DNA of 64,000 bases, from assembly GCF_009793355.1 (NCBI RefSeq), contig NZ_WTKP01000001.1, forward strand, positions 62,001 through 126,000, read 5' to 3'. The position numbers and the translations under genes were made by a program. Source of the DNA: Vreelandella zhuhanensis (GTDB taxonomy: Bacteria; Pseudomonadota; Gammaproteobacteria; Pseudomonadales; Halomonadaceae). This document shows positions 26,111 to 35,241 of this stretch, in pieces; position 1 is the first letter of the stretch, and each line of letters starts with the position of its first letter. Under the pieces are notes generated by a model. The model was not told the DNA's origin. It searched no databases and saw only the letters and a program-made list of their open reading frames with translations.

Positions 26111-26713
26111 ATGATTATCGGTCTGACCGGCGGTATCGCCTCGGGAAAGTCCACCGTGGTGCGCGCCTTTGAATCGCTGGGCGTCCCCTGGGTGGATGCC
26201 GATGACGTCGCCCGAGAAGTGGTTCAACCGGGAGAGCCGGCCCTCGAAGCAATTGCCGAACGTTTCGGGACTTCCGTGCTCCAAGAGAATGGCAGCCTCG
26301 ATCGGCGTAAACTACGCGACATCATCTTCAACGACCCCGAGCAGCGTCTGTGGCTCGAGTCGGTCACCCATCCCCGGGTACGCGAGCGCTTGCTTGAGCA
26401 CCTGGCGAGGCTTCAAGCCTCCCAGCCAGCCTACGTGATGCTGGTCTCGCCCTTGTTGTTCGAATCCGGCCAGGATGCCCTGGTGGATCGCTGCGTGGTG
26501 GTCGATGTCCCCGAGGCGCTACAGCTTCAACGCACCCAGGCGCGCGATGATGTCAGTGAATCTCAGGTCCGGGCGATTCTTGCCGTACAACTATCTCGCC
26601 AGGAACGTCTTTCCAGAGCCGACGATGTGATCGACAATAGTCGCAGTGAGGCTGAAATGCGTGAGCAGGTCGCTCAGCTCGACCGACGCTACCGAGAGCT
26701 GTCCCAGCCCTGA
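26111..26713 (+). CDS. coaE: dephospho-CoA kinase
   Basis: The 200-aa enzyme catalyses the last step of coenzyme A synthesis. Its P-loop is GLTGGIASGKSTV (residues 4-16), followed by DADDVAREVV and SPLLFESG, all typical of CoaE. The ATG at 26111 has GGAG upstream and gives the normal family length; a TTG at 26075 overlapping the pilD stop is possible but less likely. The place after pilD is conserved in gammaproteobacteria. Confidence 0.95.
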   Translation: MIIGLTGGIASGKSTVVRAFESLGVPWVDADDVAREVVQPGEPALEAIAERFGTSVLQENGSLDRRKLRDIIFNDPEQRLWLESVTHPRVRERLLEHLARLQASQPAYVMLVSPLLFESGQDALVDRCVVVDVPEALQLQRTQARDDVSESQVRAILAVQLSRQERLSRADDVIDNSRSEAEMREQVAQLDRRYRELSQP

Positions 26714-26748
26714 ATTATTTCACTTGCCTGTTTTTCACCGGAGTCTAG

Positions 26749-26982
26749 ATGTCCATTCCCGCCAACGACACACCCTTTGAAGTCGCCTGTCCCCAATGTG
26801 GTAACAAGGTTGCCTGGCAGGCGCAAAGTCTCTACCGGCCCTTTTGCAGCAAGCGTTGCCAGCTGCTGGATCTGGGTGCCTGGGCAGAAGAGTCTCACCG
26901 CATCCATGGCGAATCGGCCATGGATGAAGCGGATATCGAGACACTGCTGGCTCAGGCTGACCGCGATGCCCCCCTGTCCTGA
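26749..26982 (+). CDS. yacG: DNA gyrase inhibitor YacG
   Basis: The 77-aa protein has a zinc-binding CPQCG and CSKRCQ pair (about residues 15-37) and the WAEESHRI helix. In E. coli YacG binds GyrB and blocks gyrase. Position after coaE is the usual one. The acidic C-terminal half is variable in the family. Confidence 0.93.
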   Translation: MSIPANDTPFEVACPQCGNKVAWQAQSLYRPFCSKRCQLLDLGAWAEESHRIHGESAMDEADIETLLAQADRDAPLS

Positions 26983-27045
26983 ATCGACCCCTAGAATCCG
27001 GATACCCGCTCCCTGAGCCTACTGACCGATCGAGACGCCGCGACC

Positions 27046-27930
27046 ATGCCCGAGATGCCTCCCGCCAGCTACCGCCTTCTGGCCGAATTGGAAGCGGCGT
27101 TTGATACGTTACTCGCGCAGCTGGAACAGGTGGTAATCACCTTCGAGCGCAGTGACTGCCCCGCCTGGGCCTTTGCCGAACCCGTCGCGGATGCCGCCTG
27201 GCTCAGGCAGGCATTGATGGACATGTGGCATGAAGAAGGCCAGGATGGCAGGGAGACGCGCAATTACATTGGCTTGATTGCTGCCGATGCGCCATTGATC
27301 GAGGAAGTCGTCAAGGCCAACCAGGCCAAGGCCAGAATCAGCGACCTCTTGCAGCGCATCAAACAAACCACACCGCACGCCTTGAGTGAAGCGAAGGCAC
27401 TGTTACCCCAGCGCCATCCGCAGGTTAATAGCCTGCTGCGTCGCGGTGGGCTTGCCAAGCTGCATCTCAAGCAATGCTGGAGACAGTTGCCGGTGGCTCA
27501 GGCGCCGGTCGCCCGCGTAAGGCTCGCCTGGTATTCCAGCGGACGCTCGATCAAGCGCTTGAGCGTTCAAGAGGCAGAGGCAAAGCTGCTTCAGCTGGAC
27601 ACGCAAGCCGCTCATGTGCAGATCCAGTTGCGTAAGCTTGCAGGATTACCCAGCCAGGAAATACTCGCCCAGGTACAGGCCCAGGCACCCTTGATGCGGG
27701 CCAACCTGTTCTATGTGGAGCCTCTGGAAGACGGTCATACCCGCCGGGCACTCAATGTCGCACTTCCCTTGTTTGTGCCTGCACCGGAACAACGCCTGCC
27801 GGATTACAACATTCCTCCGGCCCACCCACCCAGCCAGCGCACCCGCGCCCGTCGTCGTGACGAAAAACTCGAAGACGATGCCTTCCTTCCCAGCCTACGT
27901 GCTTATCGTTACCGGCAACCAAGCATTTAG
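27046..27930 (+). CDS. tus: replication-terminus site-binding (Tus)-like protein
   Basis: The 294-aa basic protein follows the layout of Tus: an N-terminal helical part (LLAELEAAFDTLLAQLEQ), a central region whose segment VRLAWYSSGRSIKRLSVQEA matches the core DNA-binding strands of Tus (LRFGWANKHIIKNL...), and the C-terminal NLFYVEP ... ALNVALPLFVP with a basic tail (RTRARRRDEK). Tus binds Ter sites and stops replication forks in one direction. I recognise it by pattern only, and sequence similarity to E. coli Tus is low. No Ter consensus is obvious in the upstream 63 bp, so the autoregulation known in E. coli is not evident. Confidence 0.65.
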   Translation: MPEMPPASYRLLAELEAAFDTLLAQLEQVVITFERSDCPAWAFAEPVADAAWLRQALMDMWHEEGQDGRETRNYIGLIAADAPLIEEVVKANQAKARISDLLQRIKQTTPHALSEAKALLPQRHPQVNSLLRRGGLAKLHLKQCWRQLPVAQAPVARVRLAWYSSGRSIKRLSVQEAEAKLLQLDTQAAHVQIQLRKLAGLPSQEILAQVQAQAPLMRANLFYVEPLEDGHTRRALNVALPLFVPAPEQRLPDYNIPPAHPPSQRTRARRRDEKLEDDAFLPSLRAYRYRQPSI

Positions 27931-27934
27931 CCCT

Positions 27935-28255
27935 TCATTTGCATAGGCCGAAACGCAGCAGCGTATCAAGCAACTGCTTGACGCTTTCTCCGGACTGTTG
28001 ATATTCGCTCATCAAGGCCTCCAGGCGCTGCTGAAACTGCTCTTCGCGTTGCGCTTGGCGCTTCTCGACCTCTAGCTCTTTATCGTCATCCTCCAACGTC
28101 TGGAGCGATCTCACTGGGGGGCCGGTCGGGATATTAAACGAATTATTGGGGTCGTCGAGCTGGCGCAGCGCTTCTCCGAACGCATCATCGAGTTCGCGAA
28201 ACCGGCGCAGCTTGTCGCGCTCATCCAACACTTTGTGGGCTTTTTGATATTTCAT
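27935..28255 (-). CDS. MvaT-like oligomerisation-segment protein, no DNA-binding domain
   Basis: The 106-aa charged protein has a C-terminal stretch, EEQFQQRLEALMSEYQQSGE and on to VKQLLDTL, that matches the MvaT helix encoded nearby (ELEFKERLEALMDEFEKSAA then DVIALLD). It stops there and has no AT-hook-like domain. Its N-terminal half is a helical, charged region (KYQKAHKVLDERDKLRRFRE) unlike MvaT. MvaT and H-NS work as oligomers through this segment, so such a protein could poison or tune MvaT filaments as H-NST does for H-NS; that is inference. Start ATG at 28255 has only a weak GGA ribosome site. It is convergent with the Tus-like gene, 4 bp apart. Confidence 0.65.
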   Translation of the reverse strand: MKYQKAHKVLDERDKLRRFRELDDAFGEALRQLDDPNNSFNIPTGPPVRSLQTLEDDDKELEVEKRQAQREEQFQQRLEALMSEYQQSGESVKQLLDTLLRFGLCK

Positions 28256-28581
28256 TGACGTCCAATTAACACCCTATCGTAAGACCATTAAAACAAAACT
28301 GTGCCCAAACGCTTATACAGCCTAATTAAACTTGCCTTCATGCTTTATTATCAGCATAAAGGCAGCATCTTTTTTTGCTTGAAGTAGGAAACCGTTTTTT
28401 TTAACCGCTTGCAAGCAGGTTCACAACAAAAACGCTACATGAATTGACGAAAAATACGCCGAGCTCATCTACCGCATCATTGGATGAGACCTAGCTACGC
28501 AATTGCATCAATGGCACCGGGAAGGTGCCTGCAGGCTTGTGCCACACCTCGCCTGCATAACTCAGCACAGAAGGCTAGATA
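28256..28581. other. AT-rich intergenic region between the MvaT-like and AraC genes
   Basis: The 326-bp divergent gap is clearly AT-richer than the surrounding genes, with A/T runs at 28370-28405. It holds the hairpin at 28333-28364 listed separately and must contain the promoters of both flanking genes. Such AT-rich regulatory DNA is a natural target of MvaT. Confidence 0.45.
28333..28364 (+). other. 12-bp stem-loop followed by a T run
   Basis: The arms tgccttcatgct (28333-28344) and agcataaaggca (28353-28364) pair over 11 of 12 positions around an 8-base loop, and ttttttt begins six bases later at 28370. It could terminate a small plus-strand transcript or be a regulator site. The gap between stem and T run is longer than in a standard terminator. 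Confidence 0.4.
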
Positions 28582-29484
28582 ATGTTCAATGCCATGGTAA
28601 GAGCTGAAATCTGGCTGCAAGAGAACCTGGATAAGCCACTGGGGATTGAAGCCTTGGCGGAACATCTAGGGTATTCTCCCTCACAGGTACGCCGTCAATT
28701 TCGGCAATGCTTTCATACATCACCTAATGCCTATCGGGAAAAACGCCGTCTTGAACGTGCTACCGTTCTGCTGGCCTTTACCCTGAAAAATATAGCGCAG
28801 ATTGCACATTATTGCGGCTACTCCAATCATTCTTCCTTTTCCCGGGCATTTCAGCGCCAGCATGGCGTAAGTCCTCGCAATTTCCGCCATGCTCTACGAC
28901 GCAACTTGAGCCAGGAGCTTTACGCCCCCGCCACGTCGATCGGCTACACACCTCCGGTCGATTGTATCACTTCAATTGAAAAGTCCGCGGCAAGGCAAAC
29001 GGTCATGATGCGTCTCTATCAACCCCTGGAGCAAATAGAAGGGCTCGGCAATAGCGCCCGACATGCGGACAATCTGGAGAGCCTCACCTCTCGCCTGGCC
29101 TCTGCCACACCGATTGTGGCGCTACCGGATGCACTGGCCGCCAAGGTTGGCGAACTGGAAGGTTTAATGGGTAATGCTTACCCTACCCCCGCTGCACGTA
29201 CAGATGTCGGGCTGTACTTGAACAGCGACCAAACAGCTTCCGATATGGCCTTGCCCATACCTTATCGACGTCTTGACCTGGGTTCACATTACTACGCAAA
29301 AACGGTTTATCAGAAGACAGAGCATTTTCATCATGTTCTTAATCAAGTGCTTTACCAGTTAGTGCTGGGCAAGGTGACTCCTCTTCAAATCAGCGGGGAG
29401 CCACCTCAGATTCTTTGGTATCCGGACCACCTTGAGTTAAGAATCCCCCTGGTGGAAGAACACAAATTAGAAGGCATTGACTGA
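28582..29484 (+). CDS. AraC family regulator with GyrI-like ligand domain
   Basis: The 300-aa protein starts with two AraC helix-turn-helix motifs (LGIEALAEHLGYSPSQVRRQ and IAQIAHYCGYSNHSSFSRAF, within residues 1-105), then a GyrI/effector-binding-like domain (about 125-295, ending ILWYPDHLELRIPL). This order is that of Rob and related multidrug or stress regulators. The ligand is unknown. The gene is AT-richer than its neighbours, suggesting horizontal origin. The ATG at 28582 has AAGG upstream. Confidence 0.88.
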   Translation: MFNAMVRAEIWLQENLDKPLGIEALAEHLGYSPSQVRRQFRQCFHTSPNAYREKRRLERATVLLAFTLKNIAQIAHYCGYSNHSSFSRAFQRQHGVSPRNFRHALRRNLSQELYAPATSIGYTPPVDCITSIEKSAARQTVMMRLYQPLEQIEGLGNSARHADNLESLTSRLASATPIVALPDALAAKVGELEGLMGNAYPTPAARTDVGLYLNSDQTASDMALPIPYRRLDLGSHYYAKTVYQKTEHFHHVLNQVLYQLVLGKVTPLQISGEPPQILWYPDHLELRIPLVEEHKLEGID

Positions 29485-29592
29485 ATGCGCCAAAGTGCCT
29501 GAACCTCTAAACATGAATCTACAATACGGATTTTTCAAACAAGCCACTGTGCCGACACCCTTACTGGCAAGGGTGTTCGATTAGAGCAGCTA

Positions 29593-29970
29593 TCAGTCTT
29601 CCATACGGACCAACCAGGATTCCACGGTCTCATCACCGTATTGATCCTTCCAGCTGCGCAGCCCCTTGTGATTTCCACCGCGAGTTTCAATTATCTCACC
29701 GGTATGAGGATTCTTGTAAATCTTCAGACGACGCTTACGCCGACCAGTGGCTGGAGCGCCAGTCGCTTTGGTAGCGGCACGATCAGTGCTGGGGTCCAGC
29801 AACGCAATAACGTCAGCGGCACTTTTCTCGAATTCGTCCATTAGCGCTTCGAGACGCTCTTTAAATTCGAGCTCGCCTTTCAGACGTTGATCGCCTTCCA
29901 GGCGCTGAAGCTCTTCCTGCAACTGCTTTAGTTGCTGTTCTTTTTGGATATATTCATTGAGAAGTGACAT
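29593..29970 (-). CDS. mvaT: H-NS-like xenogeneic silencer MvaT
   Basis: The 125-aa protein matches MvaT along its length: start MSLLNEYIQKEQQLKQLQEE, oligomerisation helix ELEFKERLEALMDEF (about 34-48), linker with ALLDPSTD, and C-terminal DNA-binding domain KIYKNPHTGEIIETRGGNHK (about 85-104) followed by SWKDQYG. MvaT coats AT-rich DNA and silences acquired genes in Pseudomonas. The start has AAGGAA upstream. The AT-rich gap behind it (29971-30317) fits autoregulation. Confidence 0.94.
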   Translation of the reverse strand: MSLLNEYIQKEQQLKQLQEELQRLEGDQRLKGELEFKERLEALMDEFEKSAADVIALLDPSTDRAATKATGAPATGRRKRRLKIYKNPHTGEIIETRGGNHKGLRSWKDQYGDETVESWLVRMED

Positions 29971-30317
29971 GGAATGTTCCTTAGTTGGATAAAAATAGGG
30001 CAGGGCTTATAAGTCAGCAGCTAGTGGCCGGAAGATAGAAATGGCGGCCATCTACCCGCCAAGAAACTCAGAAACACGCTTTAGCTCGGAGAATACGGTG
30101 TTATTATTCCTGCAATTGCTTCAATAGACAACAGGCTAGTTAATTTTTTATGAACTTTTAAGATTAAAAATCGTTAAAAGCTTTTCTCTTACTTGACGAT
30201 AGATTATTTAAATACAATGGAAGGATGCAGAGATCAGAACACGTTTCTTCGTTAAATTTAGATATCTTGCTGCTAATCCAGAAAAAATCCATAAGAATCC
30301 AGTTAAAAGACCCCATC
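29971..30317. other. AT-rich upstream region of mvaT
   Basis: About 350 bp without a supported gene separate mvaT from the rpsA terminator. The part from 30120 to 30310 is very AT-rich. It should contain the mvaT promoter (TATA-type hexamers at about 30008-30013 on the minus strand) and possibly MvaT binding sites. A 60-codon frame at 30225 has no ribosome site and is not called. Confidence 0.4.
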
Positions 30318-30347
30318 AAAAAAGCGCCGCCTTTTCAGGCGGCGCTT
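30318..30347 (-). terminator. rho-independent terminator of rpsA
   Basis: A perfect 10-bp GC-rich stem (aagcgccgcc at 30322-30331 with ggcggcgctt at 30338-30347, loop ttttca) is followed on the minus strand by six T. It lies 35 bp past the rpsA stop. Confidence 0.93.
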
Positions 30348-30381
30348 CTACAGCACGTGACTCAGCGGCGAATCAAACCAA

Positions 30382-32061
30382 TCAGTCTTGGCCCATCTGC
30401 TGCTTGATCAACTCACCGATGGTGGTCGGACCACCACCCGTTTCCGGCTCTTGATCGCGAACCTTCTTCAGATTCTGTCGCGTGTCATCCTGCTCTTTGG
30501 CCTTGATAGACAGATTGATCTGACGGTTCTTGCGATCCACTCCGACAATGCGAGCTTCAACGCTGTCGCCTTCGTTCAGGACATTACGCGCGTCTTCGAC
30601 ACGGTCTGCGCTGATTTCAGACGCCTTGAGTACCGCCACGACATCAGTCGCCAGCTCCACTTGCGCTTCCTTGGCATCAACTTCAATGATACGGCCAGTC
30701 ACGAGACTGCCTTTATCATTGACTGCCAGGAATTCGGCAACCGGGTCTGTGTCCATCTGCTTGATACCCAGGGAGATACGCTCACGCTCCGGGTCGATAG
30801 ACAGGATAACCGCTTCAGCTTCGTCGCCCTTCTTGAAGTGGCGCACGGCTTCTTCACCGGTTTCCGTCCAAGAGATGTCGGACAGGTGAACCAAACCGTC
30901 GATGCCGCCTTCCAGACCGATGAAGATACCGAAGTCAGTGATCGACTTGATGGTACCGGAAACACGGTCGCCCTTGTTGTACTCGGTGTTGAAGGTTTCC
31001 CAAGGATTAGCGGTGCACTGCTTGATGCCCAGGGAGATACGACGACGCTCTTCGTCGATATCCAGCACCATGACGTCGACGTCATCGCCCACTTGAACGA
31101 CTTTCGACGGATGGATGTTCTTGTTGGTCCAGTCCATTTCAGAGACGTGAACCAGGCCTTCGACACCTTCTTCCAGCTCGGCAAAGCAGCCGTAGTCGGT
31201 AAGATTGGTGACCTTGGCGTGCACCTTGGTGCTTTCCGGATAACGTGCCTTGATGTTGACCCACGGATCTTCGCCCAGTTGCTTCAAGCCCAGTGATACG
31301 CGATTGCGTTCACGATCGAACTTGAGCACCTTGACATTGATCTCGTCGCCGACAGCCACGATTTCGGACGGATGCTTGATGCGCTTCCAGGCCATATCGG
31401 TGATGTGCAGCAGGCCGTCGACGCCACCCAGATCCACGAACGCGCCGTAGTCGGTGAGGTTCTTGACGATACCCTTGATCTGCTGACCTTCCTGAAGCGT
31501 CGCCAGCAGCGCTTCGCGTTCTGCACTGTTCTCGGCTTCGAGAACGGCGCGACGCGAAACCACCACGTTATTACGCTTGGGATCGAGCTTGATGACCTTG
31601 AAATCGAGCTCTTTGTTTTCCAGGTGGGCCGTGTCGCGCACCGGACGCACATCGACCAGAGAGCCCGGCAGGAAAGCACGAATAGAGTCGACCTCGACAG
31701 TAAAGCCACCTTTGACTTTGCCGTTGATCACGCCCTTGATGATTTCGTCTTTCTCGAAGGCTGCTTCCAGGATCTTCCACGCTTCGGCGCGCTTGGCCTT
31801 TTCGCGTGACAAACGCGTTTCGCCGAAGCCATCTTCCACGGCTTCCAGCGCAACGTGCACTTCGTCACCGATGGCAATGTTCAGCTCGCCATTTTCATCG
31901 CGGAATTGTGAAGCGGGGATCTGGCCTTCGGATTTCAGACCGGCATTGACAGTAACCCAATCGCCGTCAATGTCCACAACCTGGGCCAAAACGATGGCGC
32001 CCGGCTCCATGTTGATGTCGTTAAGAGACTGTTCAAACAGTTCAGCAAAGCTTTCGCTCAT
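30382..32061 (-). CDS. rpsA: 30S ribosomal protein S1
   Basis: The 559-aa protein has six S1/OB-fold repeats; those in the middle and C-terminal half carry the typical [38 protein letters not shown] and related motifs. S1 unwinds and delivers mRNA to the ribosome. The length equals that of other gammaproteobacterial S1 proteins. It is the last gene of the gyrA-to-rpsA minus-strand run, after a 185-bp gap that probably carries its own promoter. Confidence 0.97.
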   Translation of the reverse strand: MSESFAELFEQSLNDINMEPGAIVLAQVVDIDGDWVTVNAGLKSEGQIPASQFRDENGELNIAIGDEVHVALEAVEDGFGETRLSREKAKRAEAWKILEAAFEKDEIIKGVINGKVKGGFTVEVDSIRAFLPGSLVDVRPVRDTAHLENKELDFKVIKLDPKRNNVVVSRRAVLEAENSAEREALLATLQEGQQIKGIVKNLTDYGAFVDLGGVDGLLHITDMAWKRIKHPSEIVAVGDEINVKVLKFDRERNRVSLGLKQLGEDPWVNIKARYPESTKVHAKVTNLTDYGCFAELEEGVEGLVHVSEMDWTNKNIHPSKVVQVGDDVDVMVLDIDEERRRISLGIKQCTANPWETFNTEYNKGDRVSGTIKSITDFGIFIGLEGGIDGLVHLSDISWTETGEEAVRHFKKGDEAEAVILSIDPERERISLGIKQMDTDPVAEFLAVNDKGSLVTGRIIEVDAKEAQVELATDVVAVLKASEISADRVEDARNVLNEGDSVEARIVGVDRKNRQINLSIKAKEQDDTRQNLKKVRDQEPETGGGPTTIGELIKQQMGQD

Positions 32062-32246
32062 GGTGTTCCTACGTGATCAACGTTGTTGAGGCATTAATGC
32101 CTTCTCCGCACCACCAGCAAGTGCGGGCCTATGTGCTCTGCCTTCGGGGATGTTAACGCTGGTTCGACCTGACCGGGCTCACGGATGATGTGATAGTAGT
32201 GCCCTGCCACGTCATGACATCTCACCAAAGGCGCCGCAAGGGAGAA

Positions 32247-32936
32247 TCAGGTGCCTTGTACCATGCCACGCTGGGCCAGCAGTTCGGTCAGCCGTTCTAC
32301 CACTTCCGGTATACTCAGGCGCGTGGTATCAAGCGTAATGGCATCGTCTGCCGGCTTGAGAGGTGCCACGCTGCGCTGCATGTCGCGTGCATCGCGCGCC
32401 TGAATCTCCTTTAAAAGACTCGAAAGACTAGCATCCACTCCAGCTTTTTGCAACTGAAGATGTCGCCGCCGGGCACGCTCTTGCGCACTGGCGGTAAGAA
32501 ATATTTTCAAGGGGGCCTCGGGAAACACCACCGTTCCCATATCGCGACCATCCGCCACCAGGCCGGGGGCTTTCCGAAAATCTCGCTGACGCTGTAACAA
32601 CGCTTGCCGGACCTCGGGCAGCGCCGCTATTTGAGAGGCGCGCTCCCCGACCGTTTCCCGGCGAATCACCCGGGTGACGTCCTCGCCTTCCAGAAGCACC
32701 AGGGGGCGCCCTTCTTCTACCGGAAATGCCACATCAAGTTCAGCTGCCAGGCGTGCAAGCTGGGGTTCGTCATCCAGCGCCACACCATGCTTGGCCGCCG
32801 CCTGGGCGGTGAGACGATACAAGGCGCCGCTATCCAGCAGATGCCAACCCAGCCGCTCGGCGACCAGGCCGCTTATGGTGCCTTTGCCGGCACCCCCGGG
32901 GCCATCGACAGTCAGCACGGGCACGGCGTCACTCAT
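32247..32936 (-). CDS. cmk: cytidylate kinase
   Basis: The 229-aa enzyme phosphorylates CMP and dCMP. The P-loop is [12 protein letters not shown] (about 9-20) and the nucleotide-binding [11 protein letters not shown] motif is present near residue 130. The ATG at 32936 overlaps the aroA stop by 8 bp (ATGAGTGA), with GGAGG upstream; a TTG two codons earlier is not needed. The cmk-rpsA order is conserved in gammaproteobacteria. Confidence 0.96.
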   Translation of the reverse strand: MSDAVPVLTVDGPGGAGKGTISGLVAERLGWHLLDSGALYRLTAQAAAKHGVALDDEPQLARLAAELDVAFPVEEGRPLVLLEGEDVTRVIRRETVGERASQIAALPEVRQALLQRQRDFRKAPGLVADGRDMGTVVFPEAPLKIFLTASAQERARRRHLQLQKAGVDASLSSLLKEIQARDARDMQRSVAPLKPADDAITLDTTRLSIPEVVERLTELLAQRGMVQGT

Positions 32937-35241
32937 GGCCAACCTCCCCGGCTTTCTCCGTCGTCCTCTCTTCCGTCACCCTCTCTTCTGTCACGTTCAG
33001 GCCTATCCGGCCTGCCAGCGTGATGAAATCGGGAAATGACGTGGCGACATTGGCACAGTCATCGATCACGATATCCTCACTGGCGCGCAGCGCCGCAATC
33101 GCAAAGGCCATCGCAATACGGTGATCACCCAGACTGTCGACACGTCCGCCGCCATAGCTGGGGCCCGAGGCCCCGTTGCCGACAATATCAATGCCGTCTT
33201 TCACCACGCTGTGTTCAACGCCCAGCACCGCCAAGCCATCGGCCATGGCCTGAATTCGATCCGATTCCTTGACGCGCAACTCTTCGGCACCGCGCAGACG
33301 CGTCCTGCCTGCGGCATTGGCAGCGGCGATGAACAAGGCGGGAAATTCGTCGATCGCCAGCGGCACCTGCTCCACCGGAATATCGATACCCTTGAGCGGT
33401 GCATAGCGAATACGGATCTCGGCGACCGGCTCCCCCCCCACTTCACGGCTATTCTCCAGGGTCAGGTCGGCACCCATCAGCTTGAGAATATTGATCACGC
33501 CGATACGTGTCGGGTTGATGCCCACGTGTTCCAGAAGGAGATCCGAGCCCGGCGTAATCGCCGCGGCGACCAGGAAAAAGGTGGCCGAGGAAATGTCCGA
33601 AGGCACATCGATCGGCCCGGCAACCAGTTTATTGCCGCCTTCAAGCCAGCAGGTGTCACCTTGGCGCAAAACGGGGTAACCGAAGCCATTGAGCATGCGT
33701 TCGGTGTGATCCCGGGTGGGCGCCGGTTCGCGCACTCGGGTCTCGCCCTCAGCGTAAAGCCCCGCCAGCAGCAGACAGGATTTCACCTGGGCACTGGCCA
33801 TGGGCATAGCGTATTCAATGCCTTCAAGCTTGGTGCCACCACTGATCTTGAGCGGCGGACGCCCACCCTCGGCGGTTTCGATCCGGGCGCCCATCAGACG
33901 CAAAGGATCGGCCACACGGTTCATGGGCCGCTTGGTCAGGGAGTCGTCACCGGTGAGCTCGCTATCGAATGCCTGGCCTGCCAACAAGCCGGAAAACAAG
34001 CGCATGGCGGTACCCGAGTTACCTACATACAAGGGGCCGGCAGGCGCTTTCAAACCGTGCATGCCCACCCCATGGATAGTCACACGGCCTTGGTGCGGCC
34101 CTTCGATGGCCACGCCCATCTCACGAAATGCCTGAAGCGTTGCCAGGCTGTCCTCCCCTTCGAGAAACCCTTTTACCTCTGTCACACCTTCGGCCAGAGC
34201 GCCGAGCATGATCGAGCGGTGTGAAATGGACTTGTCGCCGGGCACGCGCAAACGCCCCTGGGCATTCCCGCCGGGGCTTACCCGATAGGTCAGCTTGCCT
34301 TGTGGTTGCATGTGGTATTCCGCCTGATAACTGGTCTTGTTCAAAAGCGATTCAAAATAATGCCGGGCGTGGCTGGCCCGGTCGAACGTCGCCAGCATGG
34401 CGTCGCTATCCGAGCTCTCTACCGCCTGGCGCAGCCGTGCCAGCCCTGCTTCGAAATCGTCCAGCGAGGCCAGTACCGCCTCGCGGTTGGCGACGAAAAT
34501 GTCGCGCCACATTACCGGGTCACTGCCGGCGATACGGGTAAAGTCTCGAAAACCACCCGCCGCGTAACGAAAGATCTCCAGGCGCTCGTCCTGGCGCGCC
34601 AGACTATCCACCAGCGAGAACGCCAGCAAATGCGGCAAATGACTGGTGCGTGCCAGCACCTGATCGTGACGCTCTACGGCCATTTCCAGAACCTCGGCGC
34701 CACAGGCTTCCCACAGGCGACGCACCCGCGCCACGGCATCGGGCCGCGTGGTCTCGGCGGGCGTCAAGATGACCTTGTGGTTTTGGTAAAGCCGGGGATT
34801 GGAGGCGGCCACGCCGCTTTTCTCCGAACCGGCAATCGGATGGCCCAGCACCAGATTGCTCGGCAGGCCGCCGAAAGCACGCTCGGCGGCCTGCCGGATC
34901 GCCGCCTTGGTGCTGCCCACGTCGGTAATCACCACGTCAGCCGCGGCCTTGTCCAGGTACTCGGCCAGTTCGCGCATCACGCCTTCCATGGCCAATACCG
35001 GGACTGCCAACAGGATCATGGAGGCATCCTTGACCATGGGGCCGAGCCGGGTATCGCCTGAATCGATCAAGCCCATGGCCACACCGCGGGCAATTTCCTC
35101 GGCATCCGGGTCGCAGGCCACGATTTCACCGCGAGCGCCCTCGCGGCCGAAACCCGCTTCACGCAAGGCGGCAGCCAAGGAGCCGCCGATCAAGCCCAAG
35201 CCGACAATCAACAACCTTGGTTCGGTTACCTTCAGGCTCAC
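32929..35241 (-). CDS. tyrA-aroA: fused prephenate dehydrogenase / EPSP synthase
   Basis: The 770-aa protein joins two enzymes. Residues 1-300 are prephenate dehydrogenase (NAD-binding [20 protein letters not shown], then DVGSTKAAI and [10 protein letters not shown]), for tyrosine. Residues from about 325 are EPSP synthase: [33 protein letters not shown], and LRVKESDRI near the C-terminus, for chorismate. Such fusions are known in Pseudomonas and Halomonadaceae. The start is GTG at 35241, fused to the pheA stop as GTGA. A repeated charged tail ([16 protein letters not shown]) ends the protein. Confidence 0.95.
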   Translation of the reverse strand: MSLKVTEPRLLIVGLGLIGGSLAAALREAGFGREGARGEIVACDPDAEEIARGVAMGLIDSGDTRLGPMVKDASMILLAVPVLAMEGVMRELAEYLDKAAADVVITDVGSTKAAIRQAAERAFGGLPSNLVLGHPIAGSEKSGVAASNPRLYQNHKVILTPAETTRPDAVARVRRLWEACGAEVLEMAVERHDQVLARTSHLPHLLAFSLVDSLARQDERLEIFRYAAGGFRDFTRIAGSDPVMWRDIFVANREAVLASLDDFEAGLARLRQAVESSDSDAMLATFDRASHARHYFESLLNKTSYQAEYHMQPQGKLTYRVSPGGNAQGRLRVPGDKSISHRSIMLGALAEGVTEVKGFLEGEDSLATLQAFREMGVAIEGPHQGRVTIHGVGMHGLKAPAGPLYVGNSGTAMRLFSGLLAGQAFDSELTGDDSLTKRPMNRVADPLRLMGARIETAEGGRPPLKISGGTKLEGIEYAMPMASAQVKSCLLLAGLYAEGETRVREPAPTRDHTERMLNGFGYPVLRQGDTCWLEGGNKLVAGPIDVPSDISSATFFLVAAAITPGSDLLLEHVGINPTRIGVINILKLMGADLTLENSREVGGEPVAEIRIRYAPLKGIDIPVEQVPLAIDEFPALFIAAANAAGRTRLRGAEELRVKESDRIQAMADGLAVLGVEHSVVKDGIDIVGNGASGPSYGGGRVDSLGDHRIAMAFAIAALRASEDIVIDDCANVATSFPDFITLAGRIGLNVTEERVTEERTTEKAGEVGHE

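Noticed and set aside
26983-27045. Ter site for Tus autoregulation upstream of the Tus-like gene
   Set aside because: No match to the enterobacterial Ter core in this gap.
30225-30407. 60-codon plus-strand frame across the rpsA terminator
   Set aside because: No ribosome site, low-complexity lysine-rich translation, and it would read through the rpsA terminator hairpin.
30388-31296. 302-codon plus-strand open frame opposite rpsA
   Set aside because: Antisense shadow of the repeated S1 coding sequence.
33121-34224. 367-codon plus-strand open frame opposite tyrA-aroA
   Set aside because: Antisense shadow without start signals.
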